Origin: Pelagihabitans sp963710535
GTDB lineage: Bacteria > Bacteroidota > Bacteroidia > Flavobacteriales > Flavobacteriaceae
Direction: 5' to 3'
NCBI GenBank assembly: GCA_963710535.1
Contig: CAVQAW010000003.1
Coordinates: forward strand, 1 to 64,000
Length of the DNA: 64,000 bases
Position numbers and translations under genes: made by a program. Position 1 is the first letter of the stretch, and each line of letters begins with the position of its first letter. The notes beneath the pieces were generated by a model. The model did not search any database and had not been told where the DNA came from. It saw only the letters and a list, made by a program, of their open reading frames with translations. Positions 26,872-36,459 of the stretch are shown one piece after another.

Positions 26872-26910
26872 AAACAAAAATCCATCGAACTAAAAGTAAG
26901 GCCGATGGAT
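26872..26910 (-). terminator. Probable terminator after sucD
   Basis: In the minus direction ATCCATCG and CGATGGAT (arms at 26880-26887 and 26903-26910) form an eight-base-pair stem followed by TTTTTGTTT. It lies between sucD and fabG, so readthrough from the lpx block into fabG is probably limited. Confidence 0.65.
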
Positions 26911-26954
26911 AAAATGCAAGGCTTATTTTGATAATTTTTAACAAAATGAAGCGA

Positions 26955-27827
26955 TCAAGCCATCACTTCTGCCACCTTTTTACCGATCTCGGCGGGGGAA
27001 TCGACCACATGTATCCCACATTCCTTCATGATTCTTTTTTTCGCCTGGGCCGTATCGTCACTTCCGCCCACAATGGCACCGGCATGGCCCATGGTGCGTC
27101 CCGCAGGTGCAGTTTCCCCGGCGATAAAACCTACAATGGGTTTTTTGCTGCCACTGGCCTTATACCAATTCGCAGCATCGGCTTCCAATTGTCCGCCGAT
27201 TTCCCCGATCATTACCACACATTTGGTTTCCGGATCGTTGATCAGTAGTTCAACCGCCTGTTTGGTGGTGGTGCCGATGATGGGATCTCCCCCTATTCCT
27301 ATGGCTGTCGTGATGCCCAATCCTTGGCGAACCACTTGATCGGCAGCTTCATAGGTGAGGGTGCCTGATTTTGAAACGATTCCTACATTTCCTTTTTTAA
27401 AGACAAAGCCTGGCATGATACCTACCTTGGCTTCGCCTGGCGTAATGACTCCCGGGCAATTAGGGCCTATCAAGCGGCAATCCATATTTTTTATATAATT
27501 GGCGACCATAACCATATCAGCTACCGGTATACCTTCGGTGATCGTAATGATCACTTTGATCCCGGCACTGGCAGCCTCCATAATGGCATCGGCCGCAAAA
27601 GCGGGTGGCACAAAAATAATCGTCGTATCGGCCCCGACTTTATTGACCGCTTCCTCCACCGTGTTAAAAACAGGTTTGCCCAAGTGTTTTTGCCCTCCCT
27701 TACCTGGAGTTACGCCCCCAACCACATTGGTTCCGTATTCTATCATTTGTTCGGCATGGAACGTACCTTCACTGCCTGTAAAGCCTTGTACTATGATCTT
27801 GGAGTTTTTATTGACTAGGACACTCAT
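26955..27827 (-). CDS. sucD: Succinyl-CoA synthetase subunit alpha
   Basis: A 290-residue subunit of the TCA cycle enzyme that makes succinate and ATP or GTP from succinyl-CoA. The CoA-binding region is QGFTGSEGTFHAEQMIEYG, and the phosphorylated histidine is H248 in TMGHAGAIVGG. The beta subunit gene is not in this window, which is usual for Bacteroidota where sucC and sucD are often apart. Length is normal. It lies about 105 bases downstream of the LpxD-like gene. Confidence 0.96.
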   Translation of the reverse strand: MSVLVNKNSKIIVQGFTGSEGTFHAEQMIEYGTNVVGGVTPGKGGQKHLGKPVFNTVEEAVNKVGADTTIIFVPPAFAADAIMEAASAGIKVIITITEGIPVADMVMVANYIKNMDCRLIGPNCPGVITPGEAKVGIMPGFVFKKGNVGIVSKSGTLTYEAADQVVRQGLGITTAIGIGGDPIIGTTTKQAVELLINDPETKCVVMIGEIGGQLEADAANWYKASGSKKPIVGFIAGETAPAGRTMGHAGAIVGGSDDTAQAKKRIMKECGIHVVDSPAEIGKKVAEVMA

Positions 27828-27932
27828 TTCTAATGGGTTTTCGGGTTTAAGTAATTCTTTTCAGGGTCGGGTATTTTTCTCAATAGAGCAAAAATATGGG
27901 ATTATCGATAATTTTTAAAGCATTGGCGCCGA

Positions 27933-28865
27933 TTATTCCTTCAATCGCTTCAATATATCCGGAATCATCTTGGCATATGCCATTTGTTTCAATTTCTCCC
28001 TAGATTCCTCTATGGGGGTACCGAAATAGCTTTTTCCTCCAACCACCGATTTTGTTACCCCGGTCTGCCCCATGATAACGGCTTTTTTTCCAATGGTGAT
28101 ACCGCTGGTGGTACCAACTTGGCCCCATAGGGTCACTTCGTCCTCGATCACCACACATCCGGCGATGCCAGTCTGTGAAGCGATCAAACATTTTTCACCG
28201 ATAATCGTATCGTGGCCCACGTGGACCTGATTGTCTAGTTTAGTTCCTTTTTTGATTGTCGTATCTCCTGTAACCCCTTTATCTATGGTACATAAAGCCC
28301 CTATTTCTACAAAATCCTCCAAAATCACACGACCCCCTGATTTTAGCTTATCAAATCCCTCCGGTCTGTTTTTATAGTAAAAAGCATCAGATCCCAAAAC
28401 CGAGCCAGAATGAATGACCACATGATTGCCGATCACACAATTGTCGTAAATGGAAACATTGGCATGGATCAGACAGTCATCTCCTATGACCACATTGTTG
28501 CCGATAAAGGTATTCGGTTGCACTATTGTGTTATTTCCAATCTTGGCGGATTTCGCTATCAGCCCATTTGCTTTGGTAAAAGGTTTAAAGAATTCGATGA
28601 GCTTGTTGAAATCACGAAAAGGATCGTCGGATATCAAAAGTGCCTTGCCGTCGGGGCAGTCGACCTTTTTGTTGATCAATATTACGGAAGCCACTGAGTT
28701 CAAGGCCTTATCGTAATACTTGGGATGATCCACGAATACGATATCGCCATGGGTGACGACATGAATTTCATTCATTCCCTGAACCTCAAAGTCATCTTCT
28801 CCTACATATTCGATATCGAGTATGGCTGCAATTTGCTTCAGGGGATATGGACTTGGGAACTTCAA
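27933..28865 (-). CDS. LpxD-like acyltransferase (left-handed beta-helix)
   Basis: A 310-residue protein with an N-terminal domain like LpxD (about 1-95) and a long left-handed beta-helix of hexapeptide repeats (about 100-270, for example IGNNTIVQPNTFIGNNVVIG). It resembles UDP-3-O-acylglucosamine N-acyltransferase, but a canonical lpxD is present a few genes upstream, so this is a second, more diverged copy. The helix histidine in VHVGHDTIIG-type context (HVGHDT) matches the LpxD catalytic-histidine region. It may acylate a different sugar or chain length. It is typical for flavobacteria to keep this copy between efp and sucD. Confidence 0.82.
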   Translation of the reverse strand: MKFPSPYPLKQIAAILDIEYVGEDDFEVQGMNEIHVVTHGDIVFVDHPKYYDKALNSVASVILINKKVDCPDGKALLISDDPFRDFNKLIEFFKPFTKANGLIAKSAKIGNNTIVQPNTFIGNNVVIGDDCLIHANVSIYDNCVIGNHVVIHSGSVLGSDAFYYKNRPEGFDKLKSGGRVILEDFVEIGALCTIDKGVTGDTTIKKGTKLDNQVHVGHDTIIGEKCLIASQTGIAGCVVIEDEVTLWGQVGTTSGITIGKKAVIMGQTGVTKSVVGGKSYFGTPIEESREKLKQMAYAKMIPDILKRLKE

Positions 28866-28941
28866 TGTTTTATATTTTGATTAAGATTTCGGCCATTAAG
28901 AATTCACAATGGGAAAGGTCGGCATCTGCCTTCCTACGCGG

Positions 28942-29508
28942 TTATTCCTTGACCCTTTCCATATAACTTCCCGTTGCGGTATCGATCTTTATTTTGTCAC
29001 CCTCATTGATAAAAAGAGGAACGTTCACATTGGCCCCGGTCTCCACCTTGGCTGGCTTTGTGGCGTTTGTGGCCGTATTTCCCTTTACCCCCGGCTCTGC
29101 ATAGGTAACCTCCAACACCACACTTGCTGGCATATCTACCGATAAGGGCATGCTGTCCTCCGTATTGAAAAGGATGGTGACCACCTCGCCTTCCTTCAGA
29201 AGGTCGGGGGCATCCAAGGTGCTTTGCTGGAGGGTAATTTGATTGTAATCATCGGTGTTCATAAAATGGTAGGTTTCTCCATCAGCATACAAAAATTGAT
29301 AGGAGCGGGTCTCCACCCTTACGTCTTCTATTTTATGGCCAGCGGAGAACGTATTGTCCAAAACCTTACCATTGGTAACGCTCTTGAGTTTGGTGCGAAC
29401 AAATGCCGGACCCTTTCCAGGTTTGACATGCAAAAACTCTATGATTTTATAGATGTCGTTATTGTACCGGATACATAATCCTTTTCTAATATCTGATGTT
29501 GATGCCAT
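28942..29508 (-). CDS. efp: Elongation factor P
   Basis: A 188-residue EF-P, which helps the ribosome through consecutive prolines. The three OB-like domains are recognisable, with the modification-site loop at about residues 28-36 (VKPGKGPAF, with the lysine at the tip). The C-terminal IDTATGSYMERVKE is standard. It lies within the lpx block, nine bases after lpxA. Confidence 0.96.
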   Translation of the reverse strand: MASTSDIRKGLCIRYNNDIYKIIEFLHVKPGKGPAFVRTKLKSVTNGKVLDNTFSAGHKIEDVRVETRSYQFLYADGETYHFMNTDDYNQITLQQSTLDAPDLLKEGEVVTILFNTEDSMPLSVDMPASVVLEVTYAEPGVKGNTATNATKPAKVETGANVNVPLFINEGDKIKIDTATGSYMERVKE

Positions 29509-29516
29509 AAATAAGT

Positions 29517-30302
29517 TTAGGTTGTACTGAAATAGCCTTTCATGATGCCTCGTTGCGAATCCCTTATAAATTGAAGGATTTCATCCCGTTCCGGCGTTGC
29601 TTCCATTTCAGCTTCAATGATTTGAACAGCTTGCGAATTGTTATAATTTTTTTGATAGAGGATTCTATAAATGTTCTGAATCTCACGGATCTTTTCTGAC
29701 GCAAAACCCCGTCTTCGCAAACCAACCGAATTGATACCGACATAGGATAAGGGCTCTCTCGCTGCTTTAACATAGGGCGGCACATCCTTCCGAACCAAAG
29801 AACCCCCGGTAACAAAGGCATGTTGCCCGATCGACACAAACTGGTGCACCGCTACCAATCCGGCCAAAATAACATTGTCTCCTATGGTGACATGGCCAGC
29901 TAAGGTAGAATTGTTCGAGAAAATACAATTGTCGCCCACAACACAATCGTGGGCCACATGGCAGTAGGCCATGATCAAACAATTTTTGCCGATCACGGTC
30001 TTGTTTCTGTCGGAAGTGCCCTTATGGATGGTGGCGCATTCCCTGATCGTGGTATTATTTCCAATGCTCACTGTTGTTTCTTCCCCATCATATTTCAGAT
30101 CTTGTGGTGGGGCGGAAATTACTGCGCCTGGAAAGATATTGCAGTTTTTACCAATTCTGGCACCTTCCATGATGGTCACGTTCGAACCGATCCAGGTACC
30201 ATCCCCTATGGTAACATTGTTGTGGATGGTGGTAAATGGTTCGACCACTACATTTTTTGCGATTTTTGCGCCAGGATGAATGTAGGCAAGCGGTTGGTTC
30301 AT
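29517..30302 (-). CDS. lpxA: UDP-N-acetylglucosamine acyltransferase
   Basis: The first enzyme of lipid A synthesis, transferring 3-hydroxyacyl from ACP to UDP-GlcNAc. It is 261 residues long with the hexapeptide beta-helix in the first two thirds and the helical C-terminal domain (GLRRRGFASEKIREIQNIYRI region). The catalytic-histidine segment MAYCHVAHDCVVGDNC is intact (the second His corresponds to E. coli H125). It is one base downstream of lpxC-fabZ. Confidence 0.96.
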   Translation of the reverse strand: MNQPLAYIHPGAKIAKNVVVEPFTTIHNNVTIGDGTWIGSNVTIMEGARIGKNCNIFPGAVISAPPQDLKYDGEETTVSIGNNTTIRECATIHKGTSDRNKTVIGKNCLIMAYCHVAHDCVVGDNCIFSNNSTLAGHVTIGDNVILAGLVAVHQFVSIGQHAFVTGGSLVRKDVPPYVKAAREPLSYVGINSVGLRRRGFASEKIREIQNIYRILYQKNYNNSQAVQIIEAEMEATPERDEILQFIRDSQRGIMKGYFSTT

Positions 30303-30303
30303 G

Positions 30304-31704
30304 CTAGTTTTTTTTGACTATTTGAGCCATCATTTCGGCCTCGCATACCAATCGGTCATTGGCATAGGCATAGGCTTGCATGTGACATATTCCCCTGCGA
30401 ATGGGGGAAATGAGACTACAGTGGAAAATAAGGGTATCTCCTGGCAGTACTTTTTGTTTGAACTTCACATTATCGATTTTCATAAATAAGGTGAGGTAAT
30501 TTTCTGGATCGGGAACCGTGCTCAAGACCAAAATACCCCCTGTTTGCGCCATGGCCTCTACCTGCAGAACGCCCGGCATTACGGGTGCGCCTGGAAAGTG
30601 GCCCACGAAGAAAGGTTCGTTCATGGTTACGTTTTTCATGCCGACCACGTGAGAATCCGATAATTCCAATATCCTATCGATCAGCAGAAAGGGTGGTCTG
30701 TGCGGCAACATCGCCATAATTTGATGGATGTCCATCAAAGGAGGTTGGCTTAAATCGTATTTGGGAACATTGTTTCTTTTCTCCAATTTGATGATTTTGG
30801 ATAGCTTTTTTGCGAATTGTGTGTTGACAAAATGCCCCGGCTTATTGGCAATCACCTTGCCACGAATCCGGGTCCCGGCCAAGGCCAGGTCACCGATGAC
30901 ATCCAATAATTTATGTCTCGCCGCTTCATTGGGATGGTGCAGCGTAAGGTTGTCCAAGATACCATTTGGCTTTACCGAAAGCTTTTCTTTGCCAAACGCC
31001 TTTTCCAACTTTTTCATGGTGGCCTCGGAAATCTCCTTATCTACATAAACGATGGCGTTGTTCAAATCCCCACCCTTTATCAAGCCGTTTTCCAACAGCA
31101 TTTCGAGTTCATGTAGAAAACTGAAGGTACGGGCATTCGCAATTTCGGACTTAAAATCACACATGTGGTCCAAGGTTGCGTTTTGTGTGCCCAATACCTT
31201 GGTGCCAAAATCGACCATTGTGGTAATTTGGTACTCATCGGATGGGATGACGGTGATTTCACTGCCACTGGCTTCGTCCCTGTAATTGATGACTTCCTTC
31301 ACGACATATTCATCCCGATCCGCTTCCTGTTCCACGGCACCCGCAATTTCCAAGGCTTCCACAAAATATTTGGAAGACCCGTCCATTATAGGTGGTTCGG
31401 GGGCATTCAATTCTATAAGGATATTGTCGATATCCATACCCACGAGGGCGGCCAATACATGTTCGGAGGTCTGTATTTTCACCCCCATTTTCTCCAAGTT
31501 GGTGCCGCGTTGGGTATTTACTACGTAATTGGCATCCGCTTCAATGGTGGGCTCGCCCTCCAAATCCACGCGCTTGAAAACATAACCATGGTTCTCAGGT
31601 GCGGGAACGAATTTCATGGTAACATCCTCGCCTGTATGCAAGCCTACTCCTTTAAGGATGACCTCTTTGCCTATTGTCTTTTGTTTTTTTGTTTGGGTAC
31701 TCAC
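30304..31704 (-). CDS. lpxC-fabZ: Bifunctional UDP-3-O-acyl-GlcNAc deacetylase / 3-hydroxyacyl-ACP dehydratase
   Basis: A 466-residue fusion, the normal arrangement in Bacteroidota. LpxC (about 1-310) is the zinc deacetylase committed to lipid A; its metal-ligand motifs are SEHVLAAL (about 80) and the LHHPNEAARHKLLDVIGDLALAG region (His and Asp), interrupted only by standard family residues. FabZ (about 320-466) is the hotdog-fold dehydratase with HRPPFLLIDRI and HFPGAPVMPGVLQVEAMAQ, containing the catalytic His and Glu. Fusion couples lipid A and fatty acid flux. It overlaps the lpxD stop by four bases. Confidence 0.96.
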   Translation of the reverse strand: MSTQTKKQKTIGKEVILKGVGLHTGEDVTMKFVPAPENHGYVFKRVDLEGEPTIEADANYVVNTQRGTNLEKMGVKIQTSEHVLAALVGMDIDNILIELNAPEPPIMDGSSKYFVEALEIAGAVEQEADRDEYVVKEVINYRDEASGSEITVIPSDEYQITTMVDFGTKVLGTQNATLDHMCDFKSEIANARTFSFLHELEMLLENGLIKGGDLNNAIVYVDKEISEATMKKLEKAFGKEKLSVKPNGILDNLTLHHPNEAARHKLLDVIGDLALAGTRIRGKVIANKPGHFVNTQFAKKLSKIIKLEKRNNVPKYDLSQPPLMDIHQIMAMLPHRPPFLLIDRILELSDSHVVGMKNVTMNEPFFVGHFPGAPVMPGVLQVEAMAQTGGILVLSTVPDPENYLTLFMKIDNVKFKQKVLPGDTLIFHCSLISPIRRGICHMQAYAYANDRLVCEAEMMAQIVKKN

Positions 31705-32723
31705 TGTCCAACTTTTTTTTCCAGTTCGGTTATTCGGTTCGTAATTTTGGAAAGATTTTTAAAATGGACGTAAGACTTATTAAAATCGCCATAACTGAGT
31801 GCTGGCGACCCTTGTAAAACCTCATCATCCTTTACATTTCTGCCAATTCCCGACTGCGCCTGTATTTTTACGCGGTCACCGATCGTGATGTGGCCAACGA
31901 TGCCCACCTGCCCTCCAATCATACAATGCTTCCCGATTTTGGTAGATCCAGCAACGCCGGTTTGGGCTGCAATTACGGTATGTTCGCCAATTTCTACGTT
32001 ATGGGCTATCTGAATCTGGTTATCGAGTTTTACCCCTTTCCTTAAAATCGTAGATCCCAAGGTAGCGCGATCTATGGTGGTTCCGGCCCCAATATCTACA
32101 TTATCTTCCAAAACCACATTGCCCGTTTGCGGTATTTTACTGAATTCCCCATCTTTTCCCGGCACAAAACCGAAGCCATCCGCGCCTACAACCGCGCCGC
32201 TATGAATGACACAATTATTGCCTATCACGGTTTCGGAATAAATTTTTGCTCCCGCGAAGACCACGACATTATTACCCATCAAAACATTATCGCCGATATA
32301 AACATTAGGATAGATTTTAACATGGTCACCAAGCTTCACATTATTGCCCAAATAAGAAAATGCGCCTAAATAAAGTCCTTCACCAAATGATGCCGATTCA
32401 GACCTATAAACCGGTTCTTCAATCCCCAACTTGTTGCTTTTGACTTGGTCGTAATAGGCCAATAATTTTGAAAATGATTTATAGGCGTCATCAACCTTGA
32501 TCAATGTCGTTTCCAATAGTTGTTCCGGGACGAAATCTTTGTTCACGATGGTGATCGAAGCTTTGGTGGTATAGATATGGGAAGTATATTTCGGATTTGC
32601 AAGAAAGGTTAAGGAACCATGAACACCTTCCTCGATTTTGGCCAACTTATGAACGGCAATATCTGGGTTTCCTTCCAGTTCGCCTTCCAAAATCCCCGCA
32701 ATTTGGCCCGCCGTAAAAATCAT
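31701..32723 (-). CDS. lpxD: UDP-3-O-(3-hydroxyacyl)glucosamine N-acyltransferase
   Basis: The third lipid A enzyme. I start at ATG 32723 (MIFTAGQIAGIL), giving 340 residues; the 16-residue upstream extension lacks family resemblance. The N-terminal uridine-binding domain spans about 1-100, the hexapeptide beta-helix about 105-300, with the catalytic histidine region IQIAHNVEIGEHT (about 240) and a short C-terminal helix. It is first in the lpxD-lpxC/fabZ-lpxA order and overlaps lpxC by four bases. Confidence 0.95.
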   Translation of the reverse strand: MIFTAGQIAGILEGELEGNPDIAVHKLAKIEEGVHGSLTFLANPKYTSHIYTTKASITIVNKDFVPEQLLETTLIKVDDAYKSFSKLLAYYDQVKSNKLGIEEPVYRSESASFGEGLYLGAFSYLGNNVKLGDHVKIYPNVYIGDNVLMGNNVVVFAGAKIYSETVIGNNCVIHSGAVVGADGFGFVPGKDGEFSKIPQTGNVVLEDNVDIGAGTTIDRATLGSTILRKGVKLDNQIQIAHNVEIGEHTVIAAQTGVAGSTKIGKHCMIGGQVGIVGHITIGDRVKIQAQSGIGRNVKDDEVLQGSPALSYGDFNKSYVHFKNLSKITNRITELEKKVGQ

Positions 32724-32746
32724 GGGAACAAAAGTAAGAAAAATTG

Positions 32747-33976
32747 TTATACCGCATCTTTGGGGTAACACATATAATATTTGGTCACTGTTTTGGATAG
32801 TGCCTTTAAATTCAAATGGTCGGAGGCCTTCGCCACATCCAGCAATTTACCATTGCTTTTAAGGATATAAATGTTCTGACGATCTTGGTCATAGGCTTTG
32901 TTTTCAATTTTATCGGTGAACACGAAATAGGCTGTCTCCTCCCTTGTAAGGCTGTTTTTTTTCTTAAACTGTTCAAAATATTTTGTTATTCTCGCCGCTT
33001 CAGGAGGTTTGCTTTTGAGTTTAATTTCCAGTAGTTGTCGATTGAGCAACATGGCGCTAAGTTTTGACAATACAAAATCTTCATGGTGTTGCCATTGTTT
33101 TAAGGCCGCGATAATGTCAATATCATCCAAAAGTGAGAATCGATGCAGCACATCTTCATCGAAATTGGCTTTGGTTATCCGATGACTTAGAAAAAAGTAT
33201 AGCGTTCCACTGCAGGGAAGGTCTTTGCCCAAATGAAATAATTCCTTGGCCCTTCTTAAGGTCCGGATCAATAACTGTTCCGCAACCAAACCTGTTTTAT
33301 GCAAATAAACTTGCCAATACATAAATCTCCGTGCCATCAAAAATTTCTCGACGGAATAAATACCTTTTTCCTCCACCACCAAATTTCCATCCACAACGTT
33401 CAACATGGTAATCAATCTTTCAGCATTGATGTTTCCTTCGGCCACGCCGGTATAAAAACTATCGCGTTTCAGATAATCCATTCGGTCCATGTCGAGTTGG
33501 CTGGAGACCAATTGGTTCAAAAAGGGTTTGGGATGGTTTCCAGTAAAAATCGCGATGGCCGTAGTTAAACTTCCGTTAAACTTAGCGTTCAACGCTTTCA
33601 TGAACAGCAATGAAATCTGTTCGTGATCGATGTTTTCAACGATGCTATTTTCCATGGCATGGGAGAAGGGACCATGACCTATATCGTGCAAGAGTATGGC
33701 CGCCAAAAGACCTTGCTCTTCATCAACATTAATGGCAATTCCTTTAAAGCGAAGCAGTTGTATGGCTTGCTGCATCAAATGCATGCTGCCCAATGCATGA
33801 TGAAACCGGGTGTGATGTGCCCCAGGGTATACCAAATAAGAAAGTCCCATTTGGGAAATTCGCCTTAGCCGTTGGAAGTATGGATCGGCAATCAGATCAA
33901 AAATGAGCGTATTGGGAATACCAATAAATCCGTAAATTGGGTCATTGAAGATTTTGAGTTTACTTGACGGCATCAA
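32747..33976 (-). CDS. HD superfamily phosphohydrolase
   Basis: A 409-residue HD-domain protein with the metal-binding histidines and aspartates in HTRFHHALGSMHLM (about 55-68) and LLHDIGHGPFSHAMEN (about 94-109). The family includes dGTPases and SAMHD1-like triphosphohydrolases, and this subgroup is widespread in Bacteroidota just upstream of lpxD. Its substrate is not established by sequence alone. The stop is 23 bases from the lpxD start, so it is probably the first gene of the lpx operon. It is divergent from porX. Confidence 0.88.
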   Translation of the reverse strand: MMPSSKLKIFNDPIYGFIGIPNTLIFDLIADPYFQRLRRISQMGLSYLVYPGAHHTRFHHALGSMHLMQQAIQLLRFKGIAINVDEEQGLLAAILLHDIGHGPFSHAMENSIVENIDHEQISLLFMKALNAKFNGSLTTAIAIFTGNHPKPFLNQLVSSQLDMDRMDYLKRDSFYTGVAEGNINAERLITMLNVVDGNLVVEEKGIYSVEKFLMARRFMYWQVYLHKTGLVAEQLLIRTLRRAKELFHLGKDLPCSGTLYFFLSHRITKANFDEDVLHRFSLLDDIDIIAALKQWQHHEDFVLSKLSAMLLNRQLLEIKLKSKPPEAARITKYFEQFKKKNSLTREETAYFVFTDKIENKAYDQDRQNIYILKSNGKLLDVAKASDHLNLKALSKTVTKYYMCYPKDAV

Positions 33977-34126
33977 ATTAAATGGCTTAACTGTTTCACT
34001 CCTATTGTGTAACCGTGGGCAAAGTTATGCAATTGAAATGAGACCCTAAGGGAAGTTATCAATGCCTGGCCCCTAAATGAAAAAGCGTTGAAACACGCTT
34101 CCGATCTTCATAAAATAATCGTGAAC

Positions 34127-35671
34127 ATGAACAAAATAACAATTTTGTGGGTCGATGATGAAATTGACCTTTTGAAACCGCATATACTTTTTCTCGAAGG
34201 AAAAAATTATGAGGTGATACAATGCCGAAGTGGACAAGAGGCTTTGGAAGAACTTGTAAATACAAAGGTCGATATCGTTTTTTTGGACGAGAATATGCCA
34301 GGTATTTCAGGATTGGAAACCCTGAGCGAAATCAAACAAATGGATGCTTCGTTACCCGTAGTGATGATTACCAAGAGTGAGGAAGAATTCATAATGGAGG
34401 AGGCCATAGGCTCAAAGATTGCCGATTATCTGATAAAACCGGTCAACCCGAACCAAATTTTGCTTTCCCTCAAGAAAAATCTGGACCACTCCAGGTTGGT
34501 TTCCGAAAAAACGACGAGCAACTATCAGCAGGAATTCAGAAAAATAGCCATGGAACTTTCTATGGTAAGAACCCATCAAGAATGGGCGAATCTATACCGA
34601 AGGCTCGTTTATTGGGAAATGCAATTGGAGGAAATAGAGGACGCCGGGATGTTCGAAATTCTGGAATCACAAAAGATAGAGGCCAACAACCAGTTTGGAA
34701 AATTCATCGATCGAAATTATGCCGAATGGTTTGAAGATCCTGAAGGCCCCATTATGTCGCACACCCTGTTTAAAGAAAAGGTCGTACCAGAACTAAAGGA
34801 TGCGTCAGTGCTTTTGGTGGTCATAGATAATTTAAGGTACGATCAATGGCTCGCTTTCGAAGACTCCATGGCATCCTCTTATAAAAAAATCAAAGAAGAA
34901 TCGTATTACAGCATCCTTCCAACCGCCACGCAATATGCCAGGAACGCTATATTTTCGGGATTGACCCCATTGGACATGCAAAAAAAGTATCCGGATTGGT
35001 GGAAAAACGATAACGATGAAGGGGGAAAGAATTTGTTTGAAGACAAATTTCTTGAGTCGCAGATCAAACGATTGGGTCTTGATATAAAGTGGGAATACCA
35101 TAAGATCAACAATTTGAAGCAGGGTAAACAGCTATCGCAAAACTTCAAATCACAAAAAGCCAATGATCTTACGGTCATTGTCTATAATTTTGTGGATATG
35201 CTCTCCCATTCAAAAACAGAAATGGAAGTAATCAAAGAGTTGGCCGGTAATGATAAGGCGTATCGCTCTTTGACCAAAAGCTGGTTTCGTAATTCCCCGC
35301 TACTTGAAATCATACAGCAGGCGCAGGTTTTGGACATGAAATTGATCATCACCACCGACCATGGTACCATTAACGTAAAACAGCCTTCAAAGGTTATTGG
35401 TGACAAGGAAACCAGTTTAAATCTTAGATACAAGACAGGGCGCAGCCTAACCTATGATGAAAAGGATGTTTATGAAGCAAAAGACCCAAGAAAGATACAT
35501 TTACCAAGTATCAATATGAGCAGTTCCTTTATTTTTGCCAAAAACGATCTCTTTTTTGCCTATCCCAATAATTACAATCACTATGTCAGTTATTACCGTA
35601 ACAGTTATCAGCATGGTGGGGTTTCCCTGGAGGAGATGATCATACCCTTTATCGTTTTACAGCCTAAATGA
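34127..35671 (+). CDS. porX: PorX, T9SS response regulator with PglZ domain
   Basis: A 514-residue two-domain response regulator. The receiver domain (about 1-120) has the acidic pair D10/D11 (WVDDE), the phosphorylation site D54 in FLDENMPG and the lysine in LIKPVNP. From about residue 200 it carries a PglZ domain of the alkaline-phosphatase superfamily, with VVIDNLRYDQW near 230 and ITTDHGTI near 415 as likely metal-binding segments. In Porphyromonas and Flavobacterium, PorX with the kinase PorY regulates type IX secretion and acts on oligonucleotides. I start at ATG 34127 (MNKITILWVDD); an upstream in-frame ATG at 34088 lacks support. It is followed by an exported protein and tsaE, an order common in flavobacteria. 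Confidence 0.95.
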   Translation: MNKITILWVDDEIDLLKPHILFLEGKNYEVIQCRSGQEALEELVNTKVDIVFLDENMPGISGLETLSEIKQMDASLPVVMITKSEEEFIMEEAIGSKIADYLIKPVNPNQILLSLKKNLDHSRLVSEKTTSNYQQEFRKIAMELSMVRTHQEWANLYRRLVYWEMQLEEIEDAGMFEILESQKIEANNQFGKFIDRNYAEWFEDPEGPIMSHTLFKEKVVPELKDASVLLVVIDNLRYDQWLAFEDSMASSYKKIKEESYYSILPTATQYARNAIFSGLTPLDMQKKYPDWWKNDNDEGGKNLFEDKFLESQIKRLGLDIKWEYHKINNLKQGKQLSQNFKSQKANDLTVIVYNFVDMLSHSKTEMEVIKELAGNDKAYRSLTKSWFRNSPLLEIIQQAQVLDMKLIITTDHGTINVKQPSKVIGDKETSLNLRYKTGRSLTYDEKDVYEAKDPRKIHLPSINMSSSFIFAKNDLFFAYPNNYNHYVSYYRNSYQHGGVSLEEMIIPFIVLQPK

Positions 35672-35706
35672 ATTTTTAACTTGAAACGCTGAAAGCCATT
35701 TTGTTC

Positions 35707-36405
35707 ATGAAAAAAATAGTGCAGGCATATTTCCTTCTTTTTATCACGTTGCTTTGTGCCCAAACACAGAACGTCAGCGGCGATATCATGGATACTTCTG
35801 CTTATTTGGAAAGCTTGACCAACCCCATTTACGATAAGATAGAAGGTTCCCCATACTTGCAAGAAACATTTGTCCCAGCAAGAATAAATGGGGCGGAAGA
35901 AACCAAGTTCGTACGTTTCAATGCGTTTGACAATGCCATTGAGATTAACCTAGGCAATGGACAAATGATGATTTTGGACAAAAGAACGACCTATCTTATC
36001 GATGTTTTGGACGGTAGTAATAGGGTTTATCAAACCCTTTCTTATCGCAATGATGAAGATCAAATTGAAATGAGTTTTTTCGAAAGGATCCATGGAGATG
36101 AAATGTTTTCCCTTTTCCTGAAAGAAAGGGTGAAATTGGTTCGTGGCGTTAAGGACCAACAGGCTTATGGAGGCGAAAAGGCGGATAAATTTTTAAAGGT
36201 CAATGACGCTTATTTCATCAGCAATTTTAGATCGAAAATACCAGATTTACTTGAGGTTCCGCGCAAAAGAAAGGACTTCTTCAGATTCTTTCCCAAGCGC
36301 GAAAAAGAAATTGAAAAATTCGTTAAGGACAAAAAATTGGATGTGAATGCACCTAAAGACATCCTGATAATTTTTGAATATTATCTGGATACCGAACGGA
36401 AATGA
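35707..36405 (+). CDS. Exported protein of unknown function
   Basis: A protein of 232 residues starting at ATG 35707 (MKKIVQAYFLLFITLLCAQ), whose first 20 residues form a Sec signal peptide ending near CAQTQN. The mature part is rich in charged residues, has no transmembrane segment and ends with a Lys-rich C-terminus. It is probably periplasmic; the cysteine in the signal peptide is not followed by a lipobox layout. I recognise no family. It lies 35 bases after porX and 54 bases before tsaE on the same strand, which hints at shared regulation with porX. Confidence 0.8.
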   Translation: MKKIVQAYFLLFITLLCAQTQNVSGDIMDTSAYLESLTNPIYDKIEGSPYLQETFVPARINGAEETKFVRFNAFDNAIEINLGNGQMMILDKRTTYLIDVLDGSNRVYQTLSYRNDEDQIEMSFFERIHGDEMFSLFLKERVKLVRGVKDQQAYGGEKADKFLKVNDAYFISNFRSKIPDLLEVPRKRKDFFRFFPKREKEIEKFVKDKKLDVNAPKDILIIFEYYLDTERK

Positions 36406-36459
36406 TCAATCGCTTTTTTGGATTTTTGTGGATTGGTTGTCGCATGGTAAAATATCGAG

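Noticed and set aside
29949..30317. Plus-strand frames of about 100-120 codons opposite lpxA
   Set aside because: Hexapeptide-repeat genes generate long antisense frames; no motif is seen.
31165..31773. Plus-strand open frame of 202 codons opposite lpxC-fabZ
   Set aside because: It is the complement of a strongly conserved gene; composition (many His, Phe, Gly) is typical of antisense frames.
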